Assembly: GCA_958442925.1 (NCBI GenBank)
Contig: CAUCIO010000006.1
Location: 1 to 31,958 of the forward strand
Direction: 5' to 3'
DNA length: 31,958 bases
Source of the DNA: an uncultured Clostridium sp.
GTDB taxonomy: Bacteria > Bacillota > Clostridia > Lachnospirales > Lachnospiraceae
Part shown: in pieces, positions 8,349-16,234 of the stretch
Numbering within the stretch: position 1 is the stretch's first letter
Layout: each line of letters begins with the position of its first letter
The notes under the pieces: model-generated
Databases searched by the model: none
What the model was told of the DNA's origin: nothing
What the model saw: only the letters and a program-made list of their open reading frames with translations
Translations under genes and position numbers: made by a program

Positions 8349-10193
8349 CTAACGGCCGTTCTGCTCCGCTATCCGCTCTGCCAGATCATTCAGATACATC
8401 CAGCGCTCCATTTTCTCCTCCAAAAGCGCCTCAGTCTCTTCCTTTTCCTTCATCAGAGCGGCCAGCTTTGCGTAGTCTCTGGCAGCCTTGTCAATCTCCG
8501 GCCCCAGAGCCTCTGCCTTCTCCTCCAGCGCCGCGATATCGTCCTCAATGGTTTCCCATTCTTTCTGTTCCTTATAGGTGAATTTCAGCTTTTTAACCTG
8601 GCCGTCCTTCCAGCTCTTCCTGGTATTTTTATCAGAGCCATTCCCGGCTTCTTTTTCTACAGCAGTTCCTGCTGCCGTTCCCCTGAGACTTTCCTGAGCA
8701 GCCTCTTCCTCCTGTCTTGCGGCCTGGTAATCCGTAAAGCCGCCCTCATACTGACGCAGCTTTCCATTTCCCTCAAAAGCAAAAATACGGCGCACTGCCC
8801 TGTCTAAGAAATACCGGTCATGCGATACGGTAATCACAATACCCTGAAAGCTGTCCAGGTAATCCTCCAGAATCGTCAGTGTCCTGATATCCAGATCGTT
8901 GGTCGGCTCGTCCAGAATCAGAACATTGGGAGCCTCCATCAGGATACGCAGAAGGTAAAGGCGTCTCTTCTCGCCGCCGGACAACTTTCCAATCACCGTA
9001 TACTGTACAGATGAGGGAAATAAAAACCGTTCCAGCATCTGGGAGGCAGAAATGCTTCCCTCCGGCGTCTTCACATACTCAGCTGCTTCCTTAATGTAGT
9101 CAATGACACGCAGCGAATCGTCCATAGCCTCGTTCTCCTGGGAGAAATACCCCAGTTTTACTGTCTGTCCAATCTCAATCTCTCCGGAATCCGGCTGCAC
9201 CCAGCCGGCGATCATCTTCATCAGAGTTGATTTTCCGCTTCCGTTCTGCCCGATAAAGCCCACCCTGTCATTCTTCAGGAAAATATAGCTGAAATCCTGA
9301 ATCAGAACCTTATCTCCATAGGACTTGCAGATATTTTTAAGCTCCACTGTCGTCCGGCCCAGGCGGCTGGAAACAGATCCCAGCTCTACCTCCCCGTCGT
9401 ACTCAGGGCCCTTTCTGGCGCTCAGCTCCTCAAACCGCTGAATCCTGCCCTTCTGCTTGGTAGAACGGGCTCTGGCGCCCCGCTTCATCCACTCCAGCTC
9501 CACCCTTAAAATAGACTGGCGCTTCCGCTCCGACGCCTCTTCCATGGCCATCCTCTCTGCCTTCAGCTCCAGAAAGCCCTGATAATTCGTCTGATAGCTG
9601 TAGAGTTTTCCCTTATCAAGCTCCACAATCCGGTTTGTCACACTGTCCAGGAAATACCGATCATGAGTAATCATCACCAGGGCTCCCCTGAACTTTTTCA
9701 GATACTCTTCCAGCCAGTCAGCCATGCCGCTGTCCAGATGGTTGGTGGGCTCATCTAACACCAGCAGATCTGCCGTGGAGAGAAGAACACTGGCCAGGGC
9801 GGCTCTCTTTCTCTGGCCTCCGGAAAGAGTTTCTATCTTCTCATCCCAGCCAGGAATCCCCAGAGTCATCAGCATGGTTTTTGCCTGTCCCTCCAGATCC
9901 CAGACCTGCTCATGGCCCTGGTTTTCCCGGATTACGCTCTCCAATACTGTATATCCTGGTTCAAATACAGGATTTTGGGGCAGATAGCGGATATAAAGGT
10001 TTCTCCCCTTCACCACACTGCCCTGATCCGGCTCTTCGAGGCCTGCCAGGATCCGAAGAAGTGTCGATTTTCCCGTCCCGTTGATGCCGATTACCCCGAT
10101 TTTTTCGCCTTCATTGACAGAAAAAGCTGTGTCGTCAAACAGCAGCCTCTCTGTATAGGATTTTGTAAGATGTTCAATGGTCAATAAATTCAT
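8349..10193 (-). CDS. Uup-type ABC-F ATPase
   Basis: A 614-residue soluble protein with two ABC ATPase domains and no membrane segment. NBD1 has Walker A G-I-N-G-T-G-K-S-T, signature L-S-G-G-Q-R-K-R and Walker B followed by D-E-P-T-N-H-L-D. NBD2 has G-Q-N-G-S-G-K-S-T, L-S-G-G-E-K-R-R and D-E-P-T-N-D-L-D. A basic linker rich in Arg joins them (residues about 225-265). The last 85 residues are a charged coiled coil, the C-terminal domain typical of Uup, which binds DNA or ribosomes. ABC-F proteins act on the ribosome to resolve stalls or protect from antibiotics. AGGAGA lies before the ATG. It follows exonuclease III by 27 bases and precedes the fusion gene by 6 bases. Confidence 0.9.
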   Translation of the reverse strand: MNLLTIEHLTKSYTERLLFDDTAFSVNEGEKIGVIGINGTGKSTLLRILAGLEEPDQGSVVKGRNLYIRYLPQNPVFEPGYTVLESVIRENQGHEQVWDLEGQAKTMLMTLGIPGWDEKIETLSGGQRKRAALASVLLSTADLLVLDEPTNHLDSGMADWLEEYLKKFRGALVMITHDRYFLDSVTNRIVELDKGKLYSYQTNYQGFLELKAERMAMEEASERKRQSILRVELEWMKRGARARSTKQKGRIQRFEELSARKGPEYDGEVELGSVSSRLGRTTVELKNICKSYGDKVLIQDFSYIFLKNDRVGFIGQNGSGKSTLMKMIAGWVQPDSGEIEIGQTVKLGYFSQENEAMDDSLRVIDYIKEAAEYVKTPEGSISASQMLERFLFPSSVQYTVIGKLSGGEKRRLYLLRILMEAPNVLILDEPTNDLDIRTLTILEDYLDSFQGIVITVSHDRYFLDRAVRRIFAFEGNGKLRQYEGGFTDYQAARQEEEAAQESLRGTAAGTAVEKEAGNGSDKNTRKSWKDGQVKKLKFTYKEQKEWETIEDDIAALEEKAEALGPEIDKAARDYAKLAALMKEKEETEALLEEKMERWMYLNDLAERIAEQNGR

Positions 10194-10220
10194 ATCTGTT
10201 CTCCTGCTTCCGATCTGGCC

Positions 10221-10976
10221 TTACTGAATCACCAGCTCTACAGGGCAGTGATCCGATCCCATAATTTCTGAGTGGATAGACGCGCTTACCAGCCTGTCTC
10301 TCAGACTTTCTGATACGCAGAAATAGTCGATTCTCCACCCTGCATTCTTCTCCCTGGCCTTAAATCGGTAGGACCACCAGGAATAGGCTCCCTCTGTATC
10401 AGGATAAAAATGGCGGTAGGTATCGATAAATCCCGACGAGAGCAGCTCAGAAAACTTGCCTCTCTCCTCATCGGTAAATCCGGCGTTCTTCCTGTTGGTC
10501 TTAGGGTTTTTCAGGTCAATCTCCCGATGGGCCACGTTCAAATCCCCGCAGAAGATTACCGGCTTTTTCTCCTCCAGCTTTTTAAGATAAGAAAGGAAGG
10601 CATCCTCCCACTCCATCCGGTAGGGCAGACGGGCCAGCTCGTTCTGGGAGTTTGGCGTATAGCAGGTCACTACATAGTAGTCCTCGTACTCTGCTGTAAT
10701 CACCCTCCCCTCGTGGTCATGAACATCAATTCCCAGGCCATATACCACACTTAAAGGCTCCTCCTTCGTAAACAGGGCGGTTCCTGAGTATCCCTTCTTG
10801 TCTGCATAGCTCCAATACTGATAATATCCCGGTATGTCAAGGTCAATCTGCCCGGCCTGAAGTTTGCTCTCCTGAATGCAGAAAATATCGGCGTCAAGCT
10901 CTTTAAATACGTCGAGAAATCCTTTTCCCACACAGGCCCGCAGGCCGTTTACATTCCATGAAATCATTTTTTTCAT
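10221..10976 (-). CDS. xth: Exodeoxyribonuclease III (AP endonuclease)
   Basis: A 251-residue enzyme of the EEP superfamily, the usual length for ExoIII/ExoA. Motifs in order are S-W-N-V-N-G-L-R-A (residues 6-14, metal-ligand Asn), C-I-Q-E-S-K (metal-binding Glu), G-D-L-N-V-A-H (catalytic Asp and Asn) and G-S-D-H-C-P-V at the C-terminus (catalytic Asp-His). It repairs abasic sites and blocked 3' ends in DNA. An AGGAGA ribosome binding site lies about ten bases before the ATG. It is the first gene of the run continuing to position 3161. The name exoA is used in Bacillus for the same enzyme. Confidence 0.95.
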   Translation of the reverse strand: MKKMISWNVNGLRACVGKGFLDVFKELDADIFCIQESKLQAGQIDLDIPGYYQYWSYADKKGYSGTALFTKEEPLSVVYGLGIDVHDHEGRVITAEYEDYYVVTCYTPNSQNELARLPYRMEWEDAFLSYLKKLEEKKPVIFCGDLNVAHREIDLKNPKTNRKNAGFTDEERGKFSELLSSGFIDTYRHFYPDTEGAYSWWSYRFKAREKNAGWRIDYFCVSESLRDRLVSASIHSEIMGSDHCPVELVIQ

Positions 10977-11001
10977 TCTGCTCTCTGTCTCCTGACTCGT
11001 C

Positions 11002-11025
11002 TCCCGCCTCTCCTCAGGGGCGGGA
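11002..11025 (-). terminator. Short GC-rich hairpin, possible terminator of the lipoprotein gene
   Basis: TCCCGCC and GGCGGGA pair perfectly around a 10-base loop. There is no good T-tract on either strand, so termination is uncertain; it also lies in the leader of exonuclease III and could act there. Confidence 0.35.
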
Positions 11026-11044
11026 AAGCGATAATGATAGCATC

Positions 11045-11073
11045 AGTATACCATTTTCTTGATTATTTTGGAA
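11045..11073 (-). promoter_or_regulatory. Likely promoter of the exonuclease III operon
   Basis: On the minus strand TTCCAA (11068-11073) and TATACT (11045-11050) are 17 bases apart, and TGG precedes the -10 box (extended -10). It lies about 70 bases upstream of the ATG at 10976. Confidence 0.5.
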
Positions 11074-11093
11074 GAGAGCAGAACTTCTTATTC

Positions 11094-11624
11094 TTATTGA
11101 AAAGACTCTGACAGCAGCTCCTCCGCCTTCTGGCTGTCATCGCAGACGCAGACTGCCAGAAAACGGCCGTACTGCTTTACCACCGCCCCCTCCAGACGCT
11201 TTACCTCCTCAGGCATATAGGAAGCAAACGCTGTCTTCTGATCCTCAATCCTCTGCTCTGCCAGGGACACTGCCTCTTTGCACTCCTGTTCTGTCTCAAA
11301 TTCGAACACTGCGATCTCTTCTGCCGTGGCTCCGCTGCCGATATAGACAGACGATGAAACTGCCGTATCGATCCCATAGAGCAGGCCTGCCATGTCTTCT
11401 TCCGCCAGACTCAGCTCATCCTCAAAAGGCAGATCTTCTGCCAGTTTCTTTCCGATTTGTCCCACATCCACCTTCCGGCTCTCTGCCTGGCTTTCCACTG
11501 AACTTTCAGCCTTTGTTTTCCCGCTTTGTCCTCCGCAGGCACACACTGCCACGCAGACTGCCAGAAGCAGTCCTGCCAGAATCCCTTTTTTTGCTGTGTT
11601 TCTCATCCATGTTTTGTTTTTCAT
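11094..11624 (-). CDS. DUF4358 lipoprotein
   Basis: A 176-residue lipoprotein. The N-terminus has a charged n-region, a hydrophobic core (G-I-L-A-G-L-L-L-A) and a lipobox ending V-C-A-C, so the mature protein is predicted to start with the Cys near residue 30 and be lipid-anchored. A Ser/Glu-rich spacer (about 35-50) leads to a compact domain with the DUF4358 pattern, including L-Y-G-I-D and a run of the type E-E-I-A-V-F-E-F. DUF4358 proteins are uncharacterised Clostridial lipoproteins often encoded beside SGNH hydrolases and MBOAT acyltransferases, which matches the upstream neighbour here. AGAAGGAG precedes the ATG. Role inferred: accessory to surface O-acylation. Confidence 0.75.
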   Translation of the reverse strand: MKNKTWMRNTAKKGILAGLLLAVCVAVCACGGQSGKTKAESSVESQAESRKVDVGQIGKKLAEDLPFEDELSLAEEDMAGLLYGIDTAVSSSVYIGSGATAEEIAVFEFETEQECKEAVSLAEQRIEDQKTAFASYMPEEVKRLEGAVVKQYGRFLAVCVCDDSQKAEELLSESFQ

Positions 11625-11670
11625 TTTCTTTCTCCTTCTTAGTGTCAGTGTACTGTGTTTCTAAACTTTT

Positions 11671-12678
11671 TCACCGTGAAACAGTATGGTTCTTTAAATA
11701 ATCCAGCCACTTTTTGCAATAATCTCTTTTGAGATGAATCCCGTCAAAGGCGGCATCGGCTGGAAGGCTTCCGTCAGAGGCGGCAACCGCCGACGCTGTA
11801 TCAATAAAATAAACCTGCTTTTCCTGAGACATCTGGCGCAGCAGCCTGTTAAACTCTGCTATCTTTCCATTCCTGATATAGCTGTGCGTAGCGGATATCT
11901 GATTCGTCACAGGTATGATCTCCTGGACATAGATCACTGCGTCTGGATTGATCTCCCGGACAGCATCAATAATCTTACCATATTGCTCAATAAACACATC
12001 GTTGTAGGGCCAGCCGGTCTCATTGACCCCAAACATGATGTAAACCTTGGAAAAAGCTGTGGTTTTCAGGGCGTCCATCACCGAAACCTTATTCTCTCCT
12101 CTGCGGATCACCGGCTTAGTAAACGCCGTATCTACCATCAGCCCTTTATAAGTATAGGCTGTTGTTCCTGTAAGGCCTGTGTTGGTAATCAGCCCCTCTG
12201 TCCTGGAATCTCCAATAAAAACAGCATCATCGAAATAGCTGTTGTCCACTGGGGCGGAAAGGGGAACAGGACGTGAAAAATCATAGGAGGCGGACAGCAC
12301 CTCTTCTGACTGTGCTTCATCTGTGAATTCCTCTGTTCCAGCTTCCTGCAAAGCTTTCTCTGTTTCCTCTTCTCCCCAGATTAGTCCTGCCTCCGCCCCG
12401 CTTTTAGGGGAAATGGAATTCTGATCTAATGCTCCGGAAAGGTCTCCTGCCATTCTCTGGCTGCCAGACAAAGGCACATAGTGCAGGACGGCTATCAAGA
12501 CCAGGCACAGAAAAATTCCCTCCAGGGAAGACACGATGCTTCGAATTCGGCGGCGGCGCTTTTCCTTCCTTCGCTTCATTCTCTGTTTCTCCCTGTAATA
12601 TTCCCTCTGTTTTCTGGTTAAATTATCACTGTTGCATCGGTCCGCCCGATGAAATTCCTGGTATCTGGCGCTCTGCAT
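11671..12678 (-). CDS. Membrane-anchored SGNH/GDSL hydrolase
   Basis: 335 residues from the ATG at 12678, which has GGAGG five bases upstream; an ATG at 12690 is the alternative. Upstream in-frame codons to 12840 give a low-complexity basic peptide crossing the regulatory region and are rejected. The N-terminal 46 residues are very basic, followed by one transmembrane helix (about 47-68) and an acidic spacer. The extracytoplasmic domain has block I I-G-D-S-R-T-E-G (nucleophile S158), block III G-V-N-E (N219) and block V D-G-I-H-L (D312, H315). SGNH proteins of this architecture act on or transfer acyl groups of cell-surface glycans. It is 46 bases upstream of the DUF4358 lipoprotein gene, a recurrent pairing, but no MBOAT acyltransferase is adjacent. 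Confidence 0.85.
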   Translation of the reverse strand: MQSARYQEFHRADRCNSDNLTRKQREYYREKQRMKRRKEKRRRRIRSIVSSLEGIFLCLVLIAVLHYVPLSGSQRMAGDLSGALDQNSISPKSGAEAGLIWGEEETEKALQEAGTEEFTDEAQSEEVLSASYDFSRPVPLSAPVDNSYFDDAVFIGDSRTEGLITNTGLTGTTAYTYKGLMVDTAFTKPVIRRGENKVSVMDALKTTAFSKVYIMFGVNETGWPYNDVFIEQYGKIIDAVREINPDAVIYVQEIIPVTNQISATHSYIRNGKIAEFNRLLRQMSQEKQVYFIDTASAVAASDGSLPADAAFDGIHLKRDYCKKWLDYLKNHTVSR

Positions 12679-12784
12679 TTTTTCCTCCATTTTTTCGTTT
12701 TTACCCTGCTTTCTATTATTAGACGAAGAAGCTTGTCTGAAAGTTGGAGAAACTGAAATTTTTTTTACTTTTTTCTTACGCTCA

Positions 12785-12800
12785 TGATTGATTATGACTG
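12785..12800 (+). promoter_or_regulatory. Upstream copy of a 16-bp operator-like site
   Basis: TGATTGATTATGACTG occurs here and again, identical, at 12858-12873. The internal TGATT/TGACT repetition resembles operators of DeoR-family sugar regulators. It lies upstream of the fructose promoter and within 110 bases of the divergent SGNH gene start, so it could affect both. Confidence 0.55.
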
Positions 12801-12810
12801 AATTTGATTT

Positions 12811-12829
12811 TTTGTGAAAATACCACAAA
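12811..12829. promoter_or_regulatory. Palindromic site between the two operators
   Basis: TTTGTG and CACAAA form a perfect 6-bp inverted repeat around 7 bases. It lies in the divergent region between the two 16-bp sites. The arms look like a transcription factor site but fit neither the cre nor the Rex consensus well. Confidence 0.3.
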
Positions 12830-12857
12830 TTCGTTTCCATGTTTTTGTGACTTATTT

Positions 12858-12873
12858 TGATTGATTATGACTG
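12858..12873 (+). promoter_or_regulatory. Promoter-proximal copy of the 16-bp operator-like site
   Basis: Second identical copy of TGATTGATTATGACTG, overlapping the -35 box at 12861-12866. Binding here would block RNA polymerase. The likely ligand-responsive repressor is the DeoR-family protein encoded at 16235-17005 (inference). Confidence 0.6.
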
Positions 12874-12889
12874 TTTATAGTTGTATAAT
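12861..12889 (+). promoter_or_regulatory. Promoter of the fructose operon
   Basis: TTGATT (12861-12866), 17-base spacer, TATAAT (12884-12889). AGGAGG at 12908-12913 then leads, 8 bases on, to the GTG start of the kinase gene. Confidence 0.75.
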
Positions 12890-12921
12890 AGAATCAGAAA
12901 ACAGAACAGGAGGTTTTAAAC

Positions 12922-13839
12922 GTGATTTATACTGTTACATTTAATCCGTCTCTGGACTATATCGTAACTGTCGACCAGTTTGAGCTGGGAAAGACAAACC
13001 GCACATCCTCTGAGCAGCTTCTTCCCGGCGGAAAAGGTGTGAACGTATCCACAGTTCTTCACAGTCTGGGCATCGAAAACACAGCCCTGGGATTTCTGGC
13101 CGGATTTACCGGTAAAGAAATCGAACGGAGAATCCGCCAGAGCGGCGTATCCTGCGGCTTCATTTTCCTTGAAAAGGGCTGTTCCCGAATCAATATAAAA
13201 ATGAAGGATTTTGACGGAACTGAAATCAATGGAGCCGGGCCTGACATTGACGCGGCCTCTCTGAAGCAGCTGATGGAGCAGCTGGACAGCCTGAAGCCTG
13301 GCGATACGCTGGTGTTAGCAGGCAGCATCCCTGCCTCCATGCCGGAGGACAGTTACAGCCGGATTCTGGAAATGTTAAAAGAACGGGGAGTACTCTTCGC
13401 CGTAGACGCCACAGGCGATCTTCTGATGAACGTCCTTCCCTACCGGCCGTTCCTGATCAAACCCAACAACCACGAGCTGGGAGAACTCTTCCATGTTACA
13501 TTAAAAACCAGAGAAGAAGTCGTTCCCTATGCCAAAAAGCTGCAGGAAATGGGTGCTCAGAACGTACTGGTTTCCATGGCCGGACAGGGAGCTGTGCTCT
13601 TAGATGCAGAGGGCTGCGTCCACATGCTCCCAGCTCCCAAAGGAACTCTTGTAAACGCAGTGGGAGCCGGGGATTCCATGGTAGCAGGCTTCTTAGCCGG
13701 ATGGATGGAAAAGCATGATTACTCCCACGCCTTCCGGATGGGAGTATCGGCAGGAAGCGCCAGCGCATTCTCAGAATTTCTGGCAACGGAGGAGGAAATC
13801 CGCTCCATTTACCAGCGCCTGGACGAAACAGCGGAATAA
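12922..13839 (+). CDS. fruK: 1-phosphofructokinase
   Basis: A 305-residue PfkB-family kinase that phosphorylates fructose 1-phosphate to fructose 1,6-bisphosphate. The start is GTG at 12922, with AGGAGG eight bases upstream. The N-terminus I-Y-T-V-T-F-N-P-S-L-D and the substrate-binding G-G-K-G-V-N-V-S (about 37-44) are typical of FruK/LacC. The C-terminal A-V-G-A-G-D-S-M-V-A-G (about 247-257) holds the anion hole and catalytic Asp. The choice of FruK over tagatose-6-phosphate kinase rests on the adjacent fructose PTS. It is the first gene of the fructose operon; fruA starts 33 bases after its stop. Confidence 0.92.
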   Translation: MIYTVTFNPSLDYIVTVDQFELGKTNRTSSEQLLPGGKGVNVSTVLHSLGIENTALGFLAGFTGKEIERRIRQSGVSCGFIFLEKGCSRINIKMKDFDGTEINGAGPDIDAASLKQLMEQLDSLKPGDTLVLAGSIPASMPEDSYSRILEMLKERGVLFAVDATGDLLMNVLPYRPFLIKPNNHELGELFHVTLKTREEVVPYAKKLQEMGAQNVLVSMAGQGAVLLDAEGCVHMLPAPKGTLVNAVGAGDSMVAGFLAGWMEKHDYSHAFRMGVSAGSASAFSEFLATEEEIRSIYQRLDETAE

Positions 13840-13872
13840 CATGAAACAATAATGATAAGAAGGAGGAATCTC

Positions 13873-15810
13873 ATGCGGATTACAGATTTGATTGATAAGC
13901 GGAGTATCTGCCTGGACGGAACCCCGCATACGAAAAAAGAAGCTCTGGATCAGATGGTAGCCCTGATGGCTGCCAGTGGAAAGATCTCAGATGAAGAAGG
14001 CTACAGAAAACAGGTTTATCTTCGGGAGGAGGAGAGCACCACAGGAATCGGGGGCGGAATTGCCATTCCCCACGGAAAATGCGCCGCTGTCCGTAAACCT
14101 GGTCTGGCTGCCATGGTAGTCAGAGACGGTGTAGAGTTTGAGTCTCTGGACGGTATGCCGGCCCACCTGATTTTCCTGATCGCTGCCCCGGATACAGAGG
14201 ACAACATTCACCTGGACGTACTCAGCAAGCTGTCTGTGCTGCTGATGGATCAGAACTTTGTAGAAAAGCTTACAAAGGCCGAGACAGCAGAAGAATTTTT
14301 ATCTGTGATTGACCAGGCAGATCAGGAAAAACCAGGCATCGACAGCCAGCTGGCTGCTCAGAATCAGCCTGCAGCCGAAGAGACAAAAGCTGTTTCCGGC
14401 AATGGTAAGACCTGCCGTATTCTGGCCGTTACCTCCTGCCCTACCGGCATTGCCCACACCTACATGGCTGCCGAGGGACTGGAAAAGGCCGCCCGCGCTG
14501 CCGGCTGTTCCCTGAAGGTGGAAACCAGAGGTTCCGGAGGCGCTAAAAACGTCCTGACTGAAGCAGAAATCGCTGAGGCTGACTGCATTATCGTAGCCGC
14601 CGACGCCAAGGTTCCCATGGATCGCTTCCACGGTAAACGCCTGATTGAATGTCCTGTTTCTGACGGAATCAGCAAAGCAGAGCAGCTGATCGAGCGGGCT
14701 GTGAAGGGAGACGCGCCTGTCTACCAGGCAGGAAATCCTGCGGCTGTGAAAGAGACAAAATCTTCTGGAAGCGCAGCTCACAAAATTTATACCCAGCTGA
14801 TGAATGGTGTTTCCCATATGCTTCCCTTTGTCGTAGGCGGAGGAATCCTCATCGCCCTGGCTTTCCTCATCGATGGCCTGAGTGTGGATATTAATTCCCT
14901 GTCCGATGAAGCCAGATCTGCCTTTGGAACCATCACACCGGCCGCGGCAGCCTTAAAAGGCATCGGAGGAGTGGCCTTTGGCTTCATGCTTCCAATCCTG
15001 GCTGGATTTATCGCCATGAGTATCGGAGATCGGCCTGCCCTGGCAGTAGGATTTGTCGGCGGAATGATTGCCGCCAGCGGAAAATCAGGATTCTTAGGCG
15101 CTCTGTTAGCCGGTTTTATCGCAGGATACCTGGTTCTCTTCCTTGGAAAGCTGTTCAGCCGTCTGCCGGAAGCTCTGGAAAAAATCGCCCCAGTGCTTTT
15201 ATACCCTGTATTCGGCATCCTTCTCATCGGTTTAATCATGACTTTTATCATCGAACCGCCAGTAGGATTTTTAAATACCTCTCTGAATACAGCTCTTACA
15301 AATATGAGCGGAACCAGCAAAATTCTCCTTGGAATTGTCGTGGCAGGCATGATGTCCATTGATATGGGCGGTCCTTTCAACAAGGCAGCCTACGTCTTTG
15401 GAACTGCTTCCATCGCAGCTGGAAACTACGATATCATGGCAGCCGTTATGATTGGCGGCATGGTTCCTCCCTGCGCCATCGCCCTGGCTACTCTGCTCTT
15501 TAAAAACAAATTTACAAAAGAGGAAAGAGAATCCGGCCCTGTCAACTTTATCATGGGACTGGCCTTCATCACAGAGGGAGCTATCCCATTTGCAGCCTCT
15601 GATCCTCTTCATGTACTTCCTGCCTGCGTCATCGGCGCGGGAGTCTCAGGAGCTCTGTCCATGGCCTTTGGATGTACTCTCATGGCTCCCCACGGAGGAA
15701 TCTTCGTATTCCCGGTTGTCGGAAACGCCATGATGTACCTGGCCGCTCTGGTAATCGGAACTCTCATCGGAGCCTTCCTGTTAGGCGTGCTGAAGAAGAA
15801 AGTGGCGTAA
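13873..15810 (+). CDS. fruA: Fructose-specific PTS permease, fused EIIA-EIIB-EIIC
   Basis: 645 residues from the ATG at 13873, which has AGGAGG six bases upstream; an earlier ATG at 13852 lacks one. EIIA (about 1-150) carries the phosphorylated His in I-A-I-P-H-G (H67). EIIB (about 180-275) carries the active Cys in T-S-C-P-T-G-I-A-H-T (C189). EIIC (about 305-640) is a polytopic channel domain with several glycine-rich helices. A Gln/Ala/Glu-rich linker joins EIIA and EIIB. It imports fructose as fructose 1-phosphate, the substrate of the upstream kinase. No HPr-like domain is present. The stop is followed within 10 bases by a long inverted-repeat element. Confidence 0.93.
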   Translation: MRITDLIDKRSICLDGTPHTKKEALDQMVALMAASGKISDEEGYRKQVYLREEESTTGIGGGIAIPHGKCAAVRKPGLAAMVVRDGVEFESLDGMPAHLIFLIAAPDTEDNIHLDVLSKLSVLLMDQNFVEKLTKAETAEEFLSVIDQADQEKPGIDSQLAAQNQPAAEETKAVSGNGKTCRILAVTSCPTGIAHTYMAAEGLEKAARAAGCSLKVETRGSGGAKNVLTEAEIAEADCIIVAADAKVPMDRFHGKRLIECPVSDGISKAEQLIERAVKGDAPVYQAGNPAAVKETKSSGSAAHKIYTQLMNGVSHMLPFVVGGGILIALAFLIDGLSVDINSLSDEARSAFGTITPAAAALKGIGGVAFGFMLPILAGFIAMSIGDRPALAVGFVGGMIAASGKSGFLGALLAGFIAGYLVLFLGKLFSRLPEALEKIAPVLLYPVFGILLIGLIMTFIIEPPVGFLNTSLNTALTNMSGTSKILLGIVVAGMMSIDMGGPFNKAAYVFGTASIAAGNYDIMAAVMIGGMVPPCAIALATLLFKNKFTKEERESGPVNFIMGLAFITEGAIPFAASDPLHVLPACVIGAGVSGALSMAFGCTLMAPHGGIFVFPVVGNAMMYLAALVIGTLIGAFLLGVLKKKVA

Positions 15811-15818
15811 CAGGAAAT

Positions 15819-15987
15819 ATAAAGCAGGCAGGTCTCAGGACAGACTGTGTTTTCGACTCGATTCGCGCATCCCTTATCCGCCGTTCGCGAAAACTCGCCT
15901 TTCGGCTCAAACACTTCGCTCGGCGGCGGAAATTAGCGCAAATCTCGTGCGAAAGCCTCGCCATCGTCCTGGGCCTGCCTGCTTTAT
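15819..15987. repeat. Structured repeat-like element with long inverted arms
   Basis: The left arm (15819-15841) and right arm (15966-15987) pair over 14 perfect base pairs (ATAAAGCAGGCAGG with its complement) plus a further 5-bp block (AGGAC with GTCCT) after a small internal loop. They enclose 124 bases that are distinctly richer in CG dinucleotides than the flanks and contain further short palindromes (GTTTTCG with CGAAAAC; C-G-C-C with G-G-C-G). No credible protein is encoded. It follows the fruA stop directly. It may be a MITE- or REP-like intergenic repeat inserted in a terminator loop, or a structured RNA; a terminator T-tract is lacking. Confidence 0.5.
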
Positions 15988-16067
15988 CTTCTGTAGTAAC
16001 AGACCGTTCAGCTATGCATCTTCTTGCCCGTCTACAGCAGACAAGAAGCTTCGGGCGTCAGCCCTAT

Positions 16068-16130
16068 AAAATTCAGGCAGAAAAACACTTATGAAGACAA
16101 ACTTTCAATGTGTTTTTCTGCCTGAATTTT
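16068..16130 (+). terminator. Perfect 21-bp hairpin between fruA and fruR
   Basis: Arms at 16068-16088 and 16110-16130 are perfectly complementary (21 bp) around a 21-base loop, and the right arm ends in a run of T (TTTTTATAT). The A-rich left flank and T-rich right flank make it usable in both directions. It should end the fruK-fruA transcript and separate fruR. The 80 bases before it contain another small structured stretch; nothing else is visible in 15988-16067. Confidence 0.75.
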
Positions 16131-16234
16131 TATATAACTGAACTGTTTCAGTGTATTGGAGTAGCGTCTCCGTGTATTTTGTTGTAAAATATCATTAATT
16201 ATTTGATTTGCCAGGGAAAGGAAGGATACGAAAA

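Noticed and set aside
12811..12829. Rex (redox repressor) binding site
   Set aside because: The arms resemble TTGTGA/TCACAA but the spacing is one base short and the inner bases do not match; kept only as an unnamed palindrome.
12679..12840. Longer start for the SGNH hydrolase at 12840
   Set aside because: The extra 54 codons span the upstream operator copy and an A-rich stretch, encode a basic low-complexity peptide and have no ribosome binding site, while 12678 has GGAGG.
15609..15964. Minus-strand open frames across the fruA end and the structured element
   Set aside because: They are antisense to the EIIC domain or lie inside the inverted-repeat element; no start signals. The non-coding structure explains the stretch better.
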